Assembly (NCBI RefSeq): GCF_001577775.1
Contig: NZ_CP010835.1
Location: 1,806,264-1,870,263, forward strand
Reading direction: 5' to 3'
From: Pyrococcus kukulkanii
GTDB taxonomy: Archaea > Methanobacteriota_B > Thermococci > Thermococcales > Thermococcaceae
DNA: 64,000 nucleotides
The notes below the pieces were generated by a model, which worked only from the letters and a program-made list of their open reading frames with translations, did not search any database and was not told the DNA's origin. Every line of letters starts with the position of its first letter. The first letter of the stretch is position 1. Positions 44,688-52,394 of the stretch are shown piece after piece. A program made the position numbers and the translations under genes.

Positions 44688-45881
44688 ATGATTAAGGCAT
44701 CTAAGAGAGCACTCTCTGTTGAATATGCAATTAGAGATGTTGTTTTGCCCGCTAGGGAGCTAGAAAAGCAGGGTATAAAAGTCATAAGGCTGAATATTGG
44801 CGATCCAGTGAAGTTCGATTTCCAACCGCCTGAACATATGAAAGAAGCGTACTGTAAGGCAATTAGGGAGGGTCACAACTATTATGGGGATAGCGAAGGT
44901 ATTCTAGAGCTTAGGAAGGCTATCGTTGAGAGGGAAAAAAGGAAGAACGGGGTTGATATAACTCCTGACGATGTAAGAGTTACTGCCGCTGTGACCGAAG
45001 CTTTGCAACTACTCTTCGGAGCTCTGTTGGATCCTGGGGACGAAGTTCTAATCCCAGGGCCAAGTTATCCCCCATATACGGGTTTAGTTAAGTTCCTTGG
45101 TGGAGTTCCAGTTGAGTACAGAACAGTTGAAGAAAACGGGTGGCAACCTGATATTGATGATCTAAGAAAAAAGATAACGGAAAGAACAAAGGCAATAGCA
45201 GTAATAAATCCGAACAACCCAACTGGAGCCCTCTATGAGAAGAAGACTTTGAAAGAAATACTTGACGTCGCTGGTGAATATGACCTGCCTGTTATAAGCG
45301 ACGAGATTTACGACATGATGACTTATGAGGGCAAGCACGTCTCTCCAGGATCGCTAACTAAGGATGTTCCCGTCATAGTCATGAACGGGCTATCAAAGGT
45401 TTACTTTGCAACGGGGTGGAGACTGGGCTACATGTACTTCGTTGACCCTGAGGGTAAGCTGTCTGAAGTAAGGGAAGCTGTCGATAAACTTGCAAGGATA
45501 AGGCTATGTCCAAATACTCCCGCTCAATTTGCGGCAATCGCTGGTCTAACAGGGCCAATGGATTACCTTGAAGAGTACATGAAGAAATTAAAGGAGAGGA
45601 GGGATTACATCTACAAGAGGCTCAACGAGATCCCAGGAATCTCCACTACAAAGCCCCAGGGAGCATTCTACATCTTCCCCAAGATAGAGGAGGGCCCGTG
45701 GAAGAGCGACAAGGAGTTTGTTCTCGATGTCCTGCACAACGCCCATGTTCTCTTCGTCCATGGTTCTGGCTTCGGAGAGTACGGAAGAGGGCACTTCAGG
45801 GCGGTGTTCTTACCGCCGGTTGATGTCCTTGAGGAGGCCTTGAACAGACTTGAGGACTTCATGAGAAAAAGGCTTAGCTGA
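44688..45881 (+). CDS. alanine aminotransferase
   Basis: 397 residues, nearly the same as the characterised P. furiosus AlaAT from memory. Class I aminotransferase motifs: RLNIGDPVKFDFQPP, YYGDSEGILELRKAI, INPNNPTGALY, SDEIYDMM, the Schiff-base lysine in NGLSKVYFATGWRLGY and the substrate Arg in HFRAVFLPP. It makes alanine from pyruvate and glutamate, a major sink for reducing power during sugar fermentation in Pyrococcus. GGTGGT precedes the ATG. Confidence 0.95.
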   Translation: MIKASKRALSVEYAIRDVVLPARELEKQGIKVIRLNIGDPVKFDFQPPEHMKEAYCKAIREGHNYYGDSEGILELRKAIVEREKRKNGVDITPDDVRVTAAVTEALQLLFGALLDPGDEVLIPGPSYPPYTGLVKFLGGVPVEYRTVEENGWQPDIDDLRKKITERTKAIAVINPNNPTGALYEKKTLKEILDVAGEYDLPVISDEIYDMMTYEGKHVSPGSLTKDVPVIVMNGLSKVYFATGWRLGYMYFVDPEGKLSEVREAVDKLARIRLCPNTPAQFAAIAGLTGPMDYLEEYMKKLKERRDYIYKRLNEIPGISTTKPQGAFYIFPKIEEGPWKSDKEFVLDVLHNAHVLFVHGSGFGEYGRGHFRAVFLPPVDVLEEALNRLEDFMRKRLS

Positions 45882-45883
45882 TT

Positions 45884-45900
45884 TTTTCCTTTATTTTTAT
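45884..45900 (+). terminator. T-rich terminator after the AlaAT gene
   Basis: TTTTTCCTTTATTTTTAT follows the stop codon within a few bases. Oligo-T tracts of this kind end transcription in archaea without a hairpin. It also immediately precedes the next ATG. Confidence 0.4.
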
Positions 45901-45901
45901 C

Positions 45902-46690
45902 ATGATCACAATTGGCAAGGCAGGGAATATAGAGGTAAAAGTACCTAGGGATAGTTATTGGAGCTTTTTTAATAGTCCATATCCGGGACACAAAGAGGGG
46001 ACTGCAGTTGATGTATATTATACCGACCATGCCCTATTTCCTTTAGAGGAAGGGAAGGTTGTAGAAGTTAAGAGGCTTCCAATAAAGGGAGATTATCTAA
46101 TTCTCATAAAAAGCGGGAGTATATGTTTAAAAGTTCTTCATGTAGTGCCCTCTGTTTCTAAAGGAGAAACACTTGTCTTAGGGGATCCTATAGGAATACC
46201 TATTCGGTCTAGCTTTTTCTGCCCCTGGACGGATAAGCATGCACATTATGAAATTAGGAATTGCGATGATCCCTATAGAGCGAGGGGAGGTATTCAAATT
46301 ACTCCTGTAGTTTTAAGGGCAGTGAAGGCCACTAATACATGGGAATTTGAAGTGGTAGAATGCACACCTAATTATTGCTTGGCGAGGCCATTAAAGCCAA
46401 AGGAAAAGCAGTTAACCCTCGTAATTTCCAAGGGTTTCCCAATCGAGGGAGGAATACCCCATTACGGTTATTTTGGTGCCTTTGGGAATGTTAAAGAATT
46501 AGATATTTTCGGCATACGACTTACTAGAGAAGCCCTCCTTAAAAATGGAGTCAGTGTATTTAATGTAAGGGATCTCGTTCTTCCCATAAAGGGTGTTGGG
46601 ATTTACTGCAACTACAAATTTGTGAAGCTACTTGGTCGTTTTGAAGAAGGGGCAGTTATAAGAATATGTGGAGCCGGGACCGGGATTTGA
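45902..46690 (+). CDS. LytM/M23-like domain protein
   Basis: 262 residues. The first half has lysostaphin-type metallopeptidase traits: His and Asp in GHKEGTAVDVYYTDH and the HxH pair in KHAHYEIRN, with the GDYLILIKSG and GDPIGIP strands of the beta-sandwich between them. Ligand spacing departs from the classic HxxxD. Archaea have no murein, so the substrate is unclear. The second half (from about residue 140) is unrecognised. There is no ribosome site at the ATG. Its last 19 bases overlap the tRNA-Cys gene on the other strand. Confidence 0.65.
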   Translation: MITIGKAGNIEVKVPRDSYWSFFNSPYPGHKEGTAVDVYYTDHALFPLEEGKVVEVKRLPIKGDYLILIKSGSICLKVLHVVPSVSKGETLVLGDPIGIPIRSSFFCPWTDKHAHYEIRNCDDPYRARGGIQITPVVLRAVKATNTWEFEVVECTPNYCLARPLKPKEKQLTLVISKGFPIEGGIPHYGYFGAFGNVKELDIFGIRLTREALLKNGVSVFNVRDLVLPIKGVGIYCNYKFVKLLGRFEEGAVIRICGAGTGI

Positions 46691-46743
46691 ACCCGGGTAG
46701 AGGGGATCTGCAGTCCCCCGCCTGGCCTCTAGGCTATCCCGGC
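46672..46743 (-). tRNA. tRNA-Cys (anticodon GCA)
   Basis: Minus strand: acceptor GCCGGGA with TCCCGGC, D-arm GCCTAGAGGCCAGGC, anticodon stem-loop GGGGACTGCAGATCCCC with anticodon GCA, T-arm CCGGGTTCAAATCCCGG. Discriminator T(U) and encoded CCA (46669-46671). It lies only 15 bases after the CCA of tRNA-Ser and has no TATA of its own, so both are probably transcribed together. Confidence 0.96.
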
Positions 46744-46761
46744 ATTGCAATAGGAAAATGG

Positions 46762-46845
46762 CGCCGCGGCGGGGATTTGAACCCCGGCGGGACCACGCCC
46801 ACCGGCTTAGCAGGCCGGCGCCCTACCAGGCTAGGCTACCGCGGC
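46762..46845 (-). tRNA. tRNA-Ser (anticodon GCT)
   Basis: Minus strand: acceptor GCCGCGG with CCGCGGC, anticodon loop CTGCTAA with anticodon GCT, a long variable arm (GGGCGTGGTCCC) as expected for serine tRNA, T-arm CGGGGTTCAAATCCCCG, discriminator G and encoded CCA (46759-46761). A TATA-like CTTTAAATA lies upstream near 46873-46881. Confidence 0.95.
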
Positions 46846-46927
46846 ACTCCCGATAGGTTTTCAATCGGAGGTGGATATTTAAAGTTTTTGGATGAGGTCA
46901 TGGATATTTGAATAAAATTAGGTGTGG

Positions 46928-47001
46928 AGCCGGGACCGGGATTTGAACCCGGGACCTGGGGATTACGAGTCCCCCGCCCCACCAGGCTAGGCTATCCCGG
47001 C
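46928..47001 (-). tRNA. tRNA-Thr (anticodon CGT)
   Basis: Minus strand: acceptor GCCGGGA with TCCCGGC, D-arm GCCTAGCCTGGTGGGGC, anticodon stem-loop GGGGACTCGTAATCCCC with anticodon CGT, T-arm CCGGGTTCAAATCCCGG, discriminator T(U) and encoded CCA. Acceptor and T-arm are identical to those of tRNA-Cys nearby. A TATA-like GTTTATAAAATG lies upstream near 47029-47040. Confidence 0.95.
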
Positions 47002-47110
47002 TCGTGCCCATTTTCCTTTAACAAGGTGGGCATTTTATAAACTTTGCTCTTTAATCAAGAATAAATTTTAAGTATCAGAATACCGCAAATCCGTCATGGG
47101 ATGAAAAAAA

Positions 47111-48547
47111 ATGAACACTAGAAGAAGGTATATATATAGTCTGCCTTTTGATAGTAATTATAGCCATTGCTGGATGTATCAGCACTACCACAACTGCCAC
47201 AGTGACTTCATCAGAAGAACAGGAGAGTAGAGGGACAACCTCACCTACATCTTCAGACAAGTATACAACTTCCTCAGCCCCAATCGAAGAAAAAGATTCT
47301 GACGGGGATGGACTACCAGATACTAAAGAAAAGGAGCTAGGAACTAATCCGAATTCTAAAGATACAGATGGAGACAAGCTAACCGACTATGAAGAAGTGC
47401 AAAAGTATAAAACAGACCCTAAAACTAAAGACACTGACAGGGACGGTTTAACGGACTATGAGGAGGTTACCAAGTACAAAACTAATCCTCTCTCGGTAGA
47501 TACGGACGGAGATAAGCTGGGGGATGCGTATGAAATTAGAGAACTTGGAACAAATCCTCTGTCAACGGACTCGGACGGAGATAAGTTAAGTGATTACGAA
47601 GAAGTTAAAGTCTATGGCACAAATCCAATTAATTCTGACACCGATGGAGACAAAGTGAAAGATGGAGACGAAGTAAAGACGTATCACTCAAATCCAAAAT
47701 CAAAAGATTCAGATAATGATGGATTGAAAGATGGAGATGAGATCTATAGATACGGGACGAATCCAGTGTCATCTGATACCGATGGAGATGGCTTGGGGGA
47801 TAGAGTGGAAATCGCTGAATTGGGCACCAATCCAAGATCTAAAGATACAGATGGAGATGGCCTAACAGATTACTATGAAGCAAGAAGTCTACTAGCCCTA
47901 AATCCAAGGACACGGATGGAGACGGTTTAACGGATTATGATGAAGTGAAAGTATTTAATACTGATCCAAAACTAAGTGACACTGACAGAGATGGACTATC
48001 AGACTACGATGAGGTAAAAGTTTTTGGATCTGACCCCAATGATCGTGATTCTGATAGAGATGGAGTGATAGATGGAAAAGACTTAGCTCCGACTGGTAAT
48101 GCAGTAGTTGAAGTGTACATTGAGGAATTCTTAGAAGTATCTAAGGCTGATGCCATAAGTGGATATGGGGATCCATATTTCGTCATTGCGGTTTATGATG
48201 AGTCTGGAAATGTTGAACTCGGTAGGATCCAAACAGAGCCAGTTATAGATGCAGTGAAGTTAACAGGTTTAGGTCCATACTATATAGACGTTCCAGATGA
48301 TTACAGCGGAGATATGTTTATAGTTGCTATAGCTGCCTATGATGAAGATACATGGAATGAGGATGATTTATATGATATTAACCCTGACCCGCAATACTAC
48401 AGCCTTGCAGTATACGTGCAAACTGAGAAAGTTTCGCCAAGTGGTGTTCATGTTCCAGTCCCAATAGAAGGAGACGGAACAGACGACAGAAATCCTGGAG
48501 AGAACGACGCTATTTTACGTGCTTGGGCGGTTTTAGCTCTACAATAA
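47111..48547 (+). pseudogene. secreted lipoprotein with 12 calcium-binding (thrombospondin type 3-like) repeats, frameshifted
   Basis: The start is likely the ATG at 47111 (GGGATG upstream, MNTRRRY), but the lipoprotein signal IVIIAIAGC with its lipobox is in another frame, reached across a TA repeat at 47129-47138 that has one TA unit too few. A Thr/Ser-rich linker follows, then 12 repeats of about 20-26 residues of the type DTDGDGLTDYEE...TNP. A second break near 47893 shifts the frame between repeats 9 and 10. From about 48090 a beta-rich C-terminal domain (VEVYIEEFLEV, GYGDPYFVIAVYDE) resembles C2-like domains. The ends look undecayed, so the breaks are recent, phase-variable or sequencing errors. 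Confidence 0.7.
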
Positions 48548-48667
48548 GCTCCTTTTCTTAAATTTTCCTTTTTGGAGCCATTTAAATTGTTAATGAAGTT
48601 TTAGTGTCTATCTTCTTGCGACACCTTTAAAAAGCCCATGAATTCCATGAAACTCAGGTGAGAGATT

Positions 48668-49087
48668 ATGGTCACTAAGAGACTTCCTGGGAAAGTTAGG
48701 CGAGCCCTTAGGGCGAGATATTATGATATTGAACCTAGAGCATGGATTGGAAAGAGAGGATTAGAGGAGAGCGTAATAAAGGAGATAGAGACACAGCTGG
48801 CGAGAACCGGAGTACTTAAGGTTGAAATTAGAAAAGGAGCTTTAATTGCAACAAAAATGACTAGGAAGGAGATAGCCGAAAAGGTCGCGGAGCTAACTGA
48901 TAGTGAACTCTTGGAAGTTAGGGGCAAAAGGTTTATATTATTCAAGCCGAGAGAGGGTTGGGAAAGGTATTTAAAGAGGCTCCAGATGAAGGAGCAATCA
49001 AAGAAGAGGGTTAAAGAAGAACCCGTTCGCAAGATCAAGCTTGATATCCTCGAGTTCAGGAAGAAATTCAAAAGAGGGAGGGGTTGA
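48668..49087 (+). CDS. CRM/YhbY-domain RNA-binding protein
   Basis: 139 residues. The YhbY fold occupies about residues 1-95 (WIGKRGLEESVIKEIETQL, LKVEIRKGALIATKMTRKEIA, LLEVRGKRFILFKP), followed by a long basic C-terminal tail. YhbY-type proteins bind the large ribosomal subunit or its precursor. It sits 3 bases upstream of the S19e gene, consistent with a role at the ribosome. Confidence 0.88.
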   Translation: MVTKRLPGKVRRALRARYYDIEPRAWIGKRGLEESVIKEIETQLARTGVLKVEIRKGALIATKMTRKEIAEKVAELTDSELLEVRGKRFILFKPREGWERYLKRLQMKEQSKKRVKEEPVRKIKLDILEFRKKFKRGRG

Positions 49088-49090
49088 AGA

Positions 49091-49543
49091 ATGGCGACAG
49101 TTTATGACGTTCCCGGTGATCTTTTGGTTGAGAGGGTCGCTCAGAGGCTTAAGGAAATCCCCGAGATAAAGCCTCCAGAGTGGGCGCCGTTCGTTAAGAC
49201 CGGAAGACACAAGGAGAGACTTCCAGAGCAGGAAGACTGGTGGTACTACAGGGTAGCTTCAATCCTTAGGAGGGTTTACATCGACGGTCCAGTTGGTATC
49301 GAGAGGCTCAGGACGTACTACGGTGGAAGGAAGAACAGGGGACACGCTCCGGAGAGGTTCTACAAAGCTGGGGGTAGCATTATAAGGAAGGCCCTTCAAC
49401 AGTTGGAAGCTGCCGGTTTCGTTGAGAAGGTCCCAGGCAAAGGTAGGGTTATTACCCCAAAGGGCAGGAGCTTCCTTGATAAGATAGCCACTGAGCTCAA
49501 GAAGGAGCTTGAGGAAGTTATTCCTGAGCTTAAGAAGTACTGA
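49091..49543 (+). CDS. rps19e: ribosomal protein S19e
   Basis: 150 residues. Conserved S19e parts are plain: [59 protein letters not shown] and [10 protein letters not shown]. It is a 30S protein found in archaea and eukaryotes only. Confidence 0.97.
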   Translation: MATVYDVPGDLLVERVAQRLKEIPEIKPPEWAPFVKTGRHKERLPEQEDWWYYRVASILRRVYIDGPVGIERLRTYYGGRKNRGHAPERFYKAGGSIIRKALQQLEAAGFVEKVPGKGRVITPKGRSFLDKIATELKKELEEVIPELKKY

Positions 49544-49586
49544 AATGTTTTTATACTTCTATTTTAACAACTTTTAGGGATGTGCA

Positions 49587-49868
49587 ATGGTCAGGATAAG
49601 GGCTTCTAAGTTGAGGGATGTTGAGCTAATTACGGACACGGGAGTAAGACTTGGATGGGTCTATGACATACTCTTCGATGAAGACGGTAGCCAAGGGGAG
49701 AAAGGGGAAATACTTGCAATTCTTGCGGATCCAGATGAAGATCTAGACTTAAGCTCCTTCGTTGTAACGGAAGATGGGTTGCTTGTGATCCCCATGAGGG
49801 CAGTTAAGAGCATTGGAGAAGTTATAGTTGTTGATTCCAACGAATTGGCAAAAGTTGCGAGGAAATGA
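49587..49868 (+). CDS. PRC-barrel domain protein
   Basis: 93 residues: IRASKLRDVELITDTGVRLG, WVYDILFDED, LSSFVVTEDGLLVIPMRAVKSIGEVIVV, a complete PRC beta-barrel. In archaea such small proteins include the CdpB division adaptors and RimM-like relatives. The role here is not settled. The last four bases overlap the next start (ATGA). Confidence 0.8.
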   Translation: MVRIRASKLRDVELITDTGVRLGWVYDILFDEDGSQGEKGEILAILADPDEDLDLSSFVVTEDGLLVIPMRAVKSIGEVIVVDSNELAKVARK

Positions 49869-50470
49869 TTAGGCAGTTATTTCCTCATGAGGATAAGGTG
49901 TATGAGACCCTTCTTATTACTTCTTCTAACTTAACTCCCGTTGGTGTGCGTAGGAAAAATAATTGTCTATTCTTTAGGATCTTTGAAGGGAAAAGCTATC
50001 GAGATTTACTACGGAATACAGAAGCGATTATCCAAATAATACCAGATGCGGAATTCCTGGTTTCCATAGCTTTTAACATATTTCCTAGGATAGAGTTTTC
50101 ACCTTCCAAGGAAGTTAGGATTAGAAGAATTAAAGGATATCCTTGGATTGAGGGATACGTAGAATGTAAAAAAATAGTAGTTGTTGATTCTTTGGGTAAA
50201 AGCAAAGCTCTGGATTGTGTTTTTGAGCCGGTCTATGTTGGTACGGTTAAGGCTATTCCAACCCCAATAAGCAGGGCTGACAATGCTTTACTTGAGTTGG
50301 GAGTTCTTGCAAGTAGGCTACTGGTGGGGTATTCTAAGGGCTCTTCAGAGACTGAAAAACTCAAGCTTAAGGTTAGAGAACTTTATAGGCTATATAAAAA
50401 ATTAGGAGGTAGATCGGATATTGCGGAGGAAATATACATGTTGGCTATGCGAGGATCAGATGGAGAGTAG
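49865..50470 (+). CDS. DUF447 protein (COG2457)
   Basis: 201 residues. The N-terminal VYETLLITSSNLTPVGVRR motif is that of DUF447, a split-barrel fold that binds flavin in relatives. The C-terminal half is helical with ISRADNALLELGVLASRL. Translationally coupled to the PRC-barrel gene. The end overlaps the convergent surface-protein gene by 26 bases. Confidence 0.78.
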   Translation: MIRQLFPHEDKVYETLLITSSNLTPVGVRRKNNCLFFRIFEGKSYRDLLRNTEAIIQIIPDAEFLVSIAFNIFPRIEFSPSKEVRIRRIKGYPWIEGYVECKKIVVVDSLGKSKALDCVFEPVYVGTVKAIPTPISRADNALLELGVLASRLLVGYSKGSSETEKLKLKVRELYRLYKKLGGRSDIAEEIYMLAMRGSDGE

Positions 50471-51980
50471 CCTCCTCTCCTGGTTCTAATTTGTCAATTT
50501 GCCATATTACAATATTCCCTTCAACCCTTACTGTCCCCTTCTCAGTCCAGGCTTCTTCCACGGTTGCTAGTTTTTCATACTTGAACTCTTTCAATGGAGC
50601 CAGGCGTGGCGCTTTAATTTTGATGAAGTAGTACCTCCCGATTTTGTCCTCCACAACGATTGGTCTAAAGAAGGCAAGGTATGAGCTTATCCCTAAGGTA
50701 ATAATGAATACAATAATTAGCCCTATGAGTCCCTTGTCTATCTTCTTGCCCTCCTTAACAACTGGGGTTACAGTTTCCGTCTTAAAAATAGTCGTGGTTA
50801 TAGTGGTTGTGGTTGTAGACGTTTCAACCTCTTGCTTAAGGGGTGGTTTAATGGTTATCGAGGTCGCGGATGGTAAATATTTAATGCTATTGGCCTCTAT
50901 TTTTATCTTCCCATATCCAACTTCAGATAAGTTAAACTCGCATATTCCCTCTTCGTTCGTTACTCCATAAAAAGTTCCCCTTTCTGAAGTTACCTCCACC
51001 GTTATACCTTTGATGGGCTTTCCAGCGGAATCTAAAACTTTGATCTTTAAGGAGGAATTCTTAACGATGGGAACCACTATTGGCCTTTCTACGGTTATCA
51101 ACTTCTCCGAGATTACTCCATCTAAATTCACCCTTATGAGGTAAGTGCCTGGGGAGTTAACGGGGTACATTACAACGCCATTTTCGTCCGTGTACATTGT
51201 GGTGTTTCCTATTGTGACTTCAATGTTCTTAACGGGCGTTCCTTTTTGAGTAACCTTAACGATAATCTCTCCATTTTCGAAATACGCCTCGTAGGTTAGG
51301 GGCCTTCTAAATACAGTGAAATTAAAGGTTGTGTTCTTGATTCTATTATAGAAGTTTGCCGAGAATATTACAGAGTAGTTTCCGATTTCAGGCCTTGGAA
51401 TAATGATATTTTCGCTCCAAGCCCCCCAGGGTTTTATCATTGGCCTGTAGTTTACTTCCTTCAATACTTGGCCATCTTTTAATATCACTATTTTTGCATT
51501 CCCATATAGTAGGACGTTTGAGTTTGAGTTTATTGAAACAACCATAGAGACATTCCGCCCATAGATTACCATTACTGGCCCCTGAATCCTGAGGGTGTAG
51601 TTTATGACTGATTTGACCTTTAATTTGAGATAATCCTCCGCTATATAGTTCCCAAGTTTTCCTACAACTGTTAGCTTGTAAACTCCCGCTTCGGGTTTTA
51701 TTAGATACGCTTTAAGGGTTATATTTGTAGTTGTGTTTGGGGGGATTGATCTGATAAATCCCTGGGTGAATAATATTCCCTTGATCTTATTAAACACGAA
51801 AACAGTCACATTCTCCGCAGTTGAGTTTCCCACATTTGTAATGGTGACGTTGAAGGTAACACTGTCTCCGGGCTTTCCTTCGATTTCTTTTGGGGTTGCC
51901 TCAATTATTAAAACGGGTTGAGCATATACTGGGATAAGTATTGTTGCAAATAGAACGATGACCATTATAACTTTCTTCAT
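50445..51980 (-). CDS. secreted surface protein with CARDB/NEW3-like and carboxypeptidase-regulatory-like domains
   Basis: 511 residues. Signal peptide [20 protein letters not shown], then a CARDB/NEW3-like domain (VTFNVTITNVGNSTAENVTV), further beta domains including two with the EGxC/VTDENG pattern of carboxypeptidase-regulatory-like repeats (about 235-300 and 310-375), a Thr-rich linker, a transmembrane helix (GLIGLIIVFIITLGISSYLAF) and a final cytoplasmic beta-strand domain of about 65 residues. It shares one base with the hjc stop (TAATG), so the two are probably co-transcribed. Confidence 0.78.
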   Translation of the reverse strand: MKKVIMVIVLFATILIPVYAQPVLIIEATPKEIEGKPGDSVTFNVTITNVGNSTAENVTVFVFNKIKGILFTQGFIRSIPPNTTTNITLKAYLIKPEAGVYKLTVVGKLGNYIAEDYLKLKVKSVINYTLRIQGPVMVIYGRNVSMVVSINSNSNVLLYGNAKIVILKDGQVLKEVNYRPMIKPWGAWSENIIIPRPEIGNYSVIFSANFYNRIKNTTFNFTVFRRPLTYEAYFENGEIIVKVTQKGTPVKNIEVTIGNTTMYTDENGVVMYPVNSPGTYLIRVNLDGVISEKLITVERPIVVPIVKNSSLKIKVLDSAGKPIKGITVEVTSERGTFYGVTNEEGICEFNLSEVGYGKIKIEANSIKYLPSATSITIKPPLKQEVETSTTTTTITTTIFKTETVTPVVKEGKKIDKGLIGLIIVFIITLGISSYLAFFRPIVVEDKIGRYYFIKIKAPRLAPLKEFKYEKLATVEEAWTEKGTVRVEGNIVIWQIDKLEPGEEATLHLILA

Positions 51981-52345
51981 TATTTCTCCCCCAATGTTTT
52001 TTGTATTCCAAGTATTACATCTATGGGCAAACCTTCGTTAACATGCAGGGTCACCCTTTCATTTCTCTTTAATTCTACAAACCTCCAACCCTTTCCTATG
52101 AACTTGACAGCTAATATGGGAGTGCCACCAAATCTACTTGCAAAGTCCCTTACCCTTTCGACTTCTTCCTTCTTGATTGATAGTTTCTCTTTCCTCGTAG
52201 ATTTTACTTCTATACATAAGTACCTATTTCCATTGCCGGCAACTATATCTACTTTCTTACTACCGGCTGACCTCACAACTGCAAATCCATATTTTTCCAA
52301 TAGCCTTATTAATTCTCTTTCGGCGTTTGCCCCTTTCCTGTACAT
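51980..52345 (-). CDS. hjc: Holliday junction resolvase Hjc
   Basis: 121 residues, close to the characterised P. furiosus Hjc from memory. The nuclease fold shows [20 protein letters not shown], the catalytic Asp in KKVDIVAG and Glu-x-Lys in CIEVKST. It acts as a dimer that cuts four-way DNA junctions. It is divergent from the Lhr helicase gene, another DNA repair function, with the two starts only 50 bases apart. Confidence 0.96.
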   Translation of the reverse strand: MYRKGANAERELIRLLEKYGFAVVRSAGSKKVDIVAGNGNRYLCIEVKSTRKEKLSIKKEEVERVRDFASRFGGTPILAVKFIGKGWRFVELKRNERVTLHVNEGLPIDVILGIQKTLGEK

Positions 52346-52394
52346 GTCATATCCTTATGTGGGCTATCTTTTTAAGTTGCTCTCCCTTGTCACT

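Noticed and set aside
46666-46911. Open frame on the plus strand over the tRNA cluster
   Set aside because: It is antisense to tRNA-Cys and tRNA-Ser and its sequence is a translation of tRNA arms.
47300-48090. Regular DNA repeats that could suggest a CRISPR array
   Set aside because: The periodicity comes from coding calcium-binding repeats (DTDGDGLTD type); units differ and there are no spacers. No CRISPR array is seen anywhere in the window.
52023-52394. Upstream extension of the Lhr frame
   Set aside because: It is antisense to hjc, and a TATA-like box just before 52395 marks the true start.
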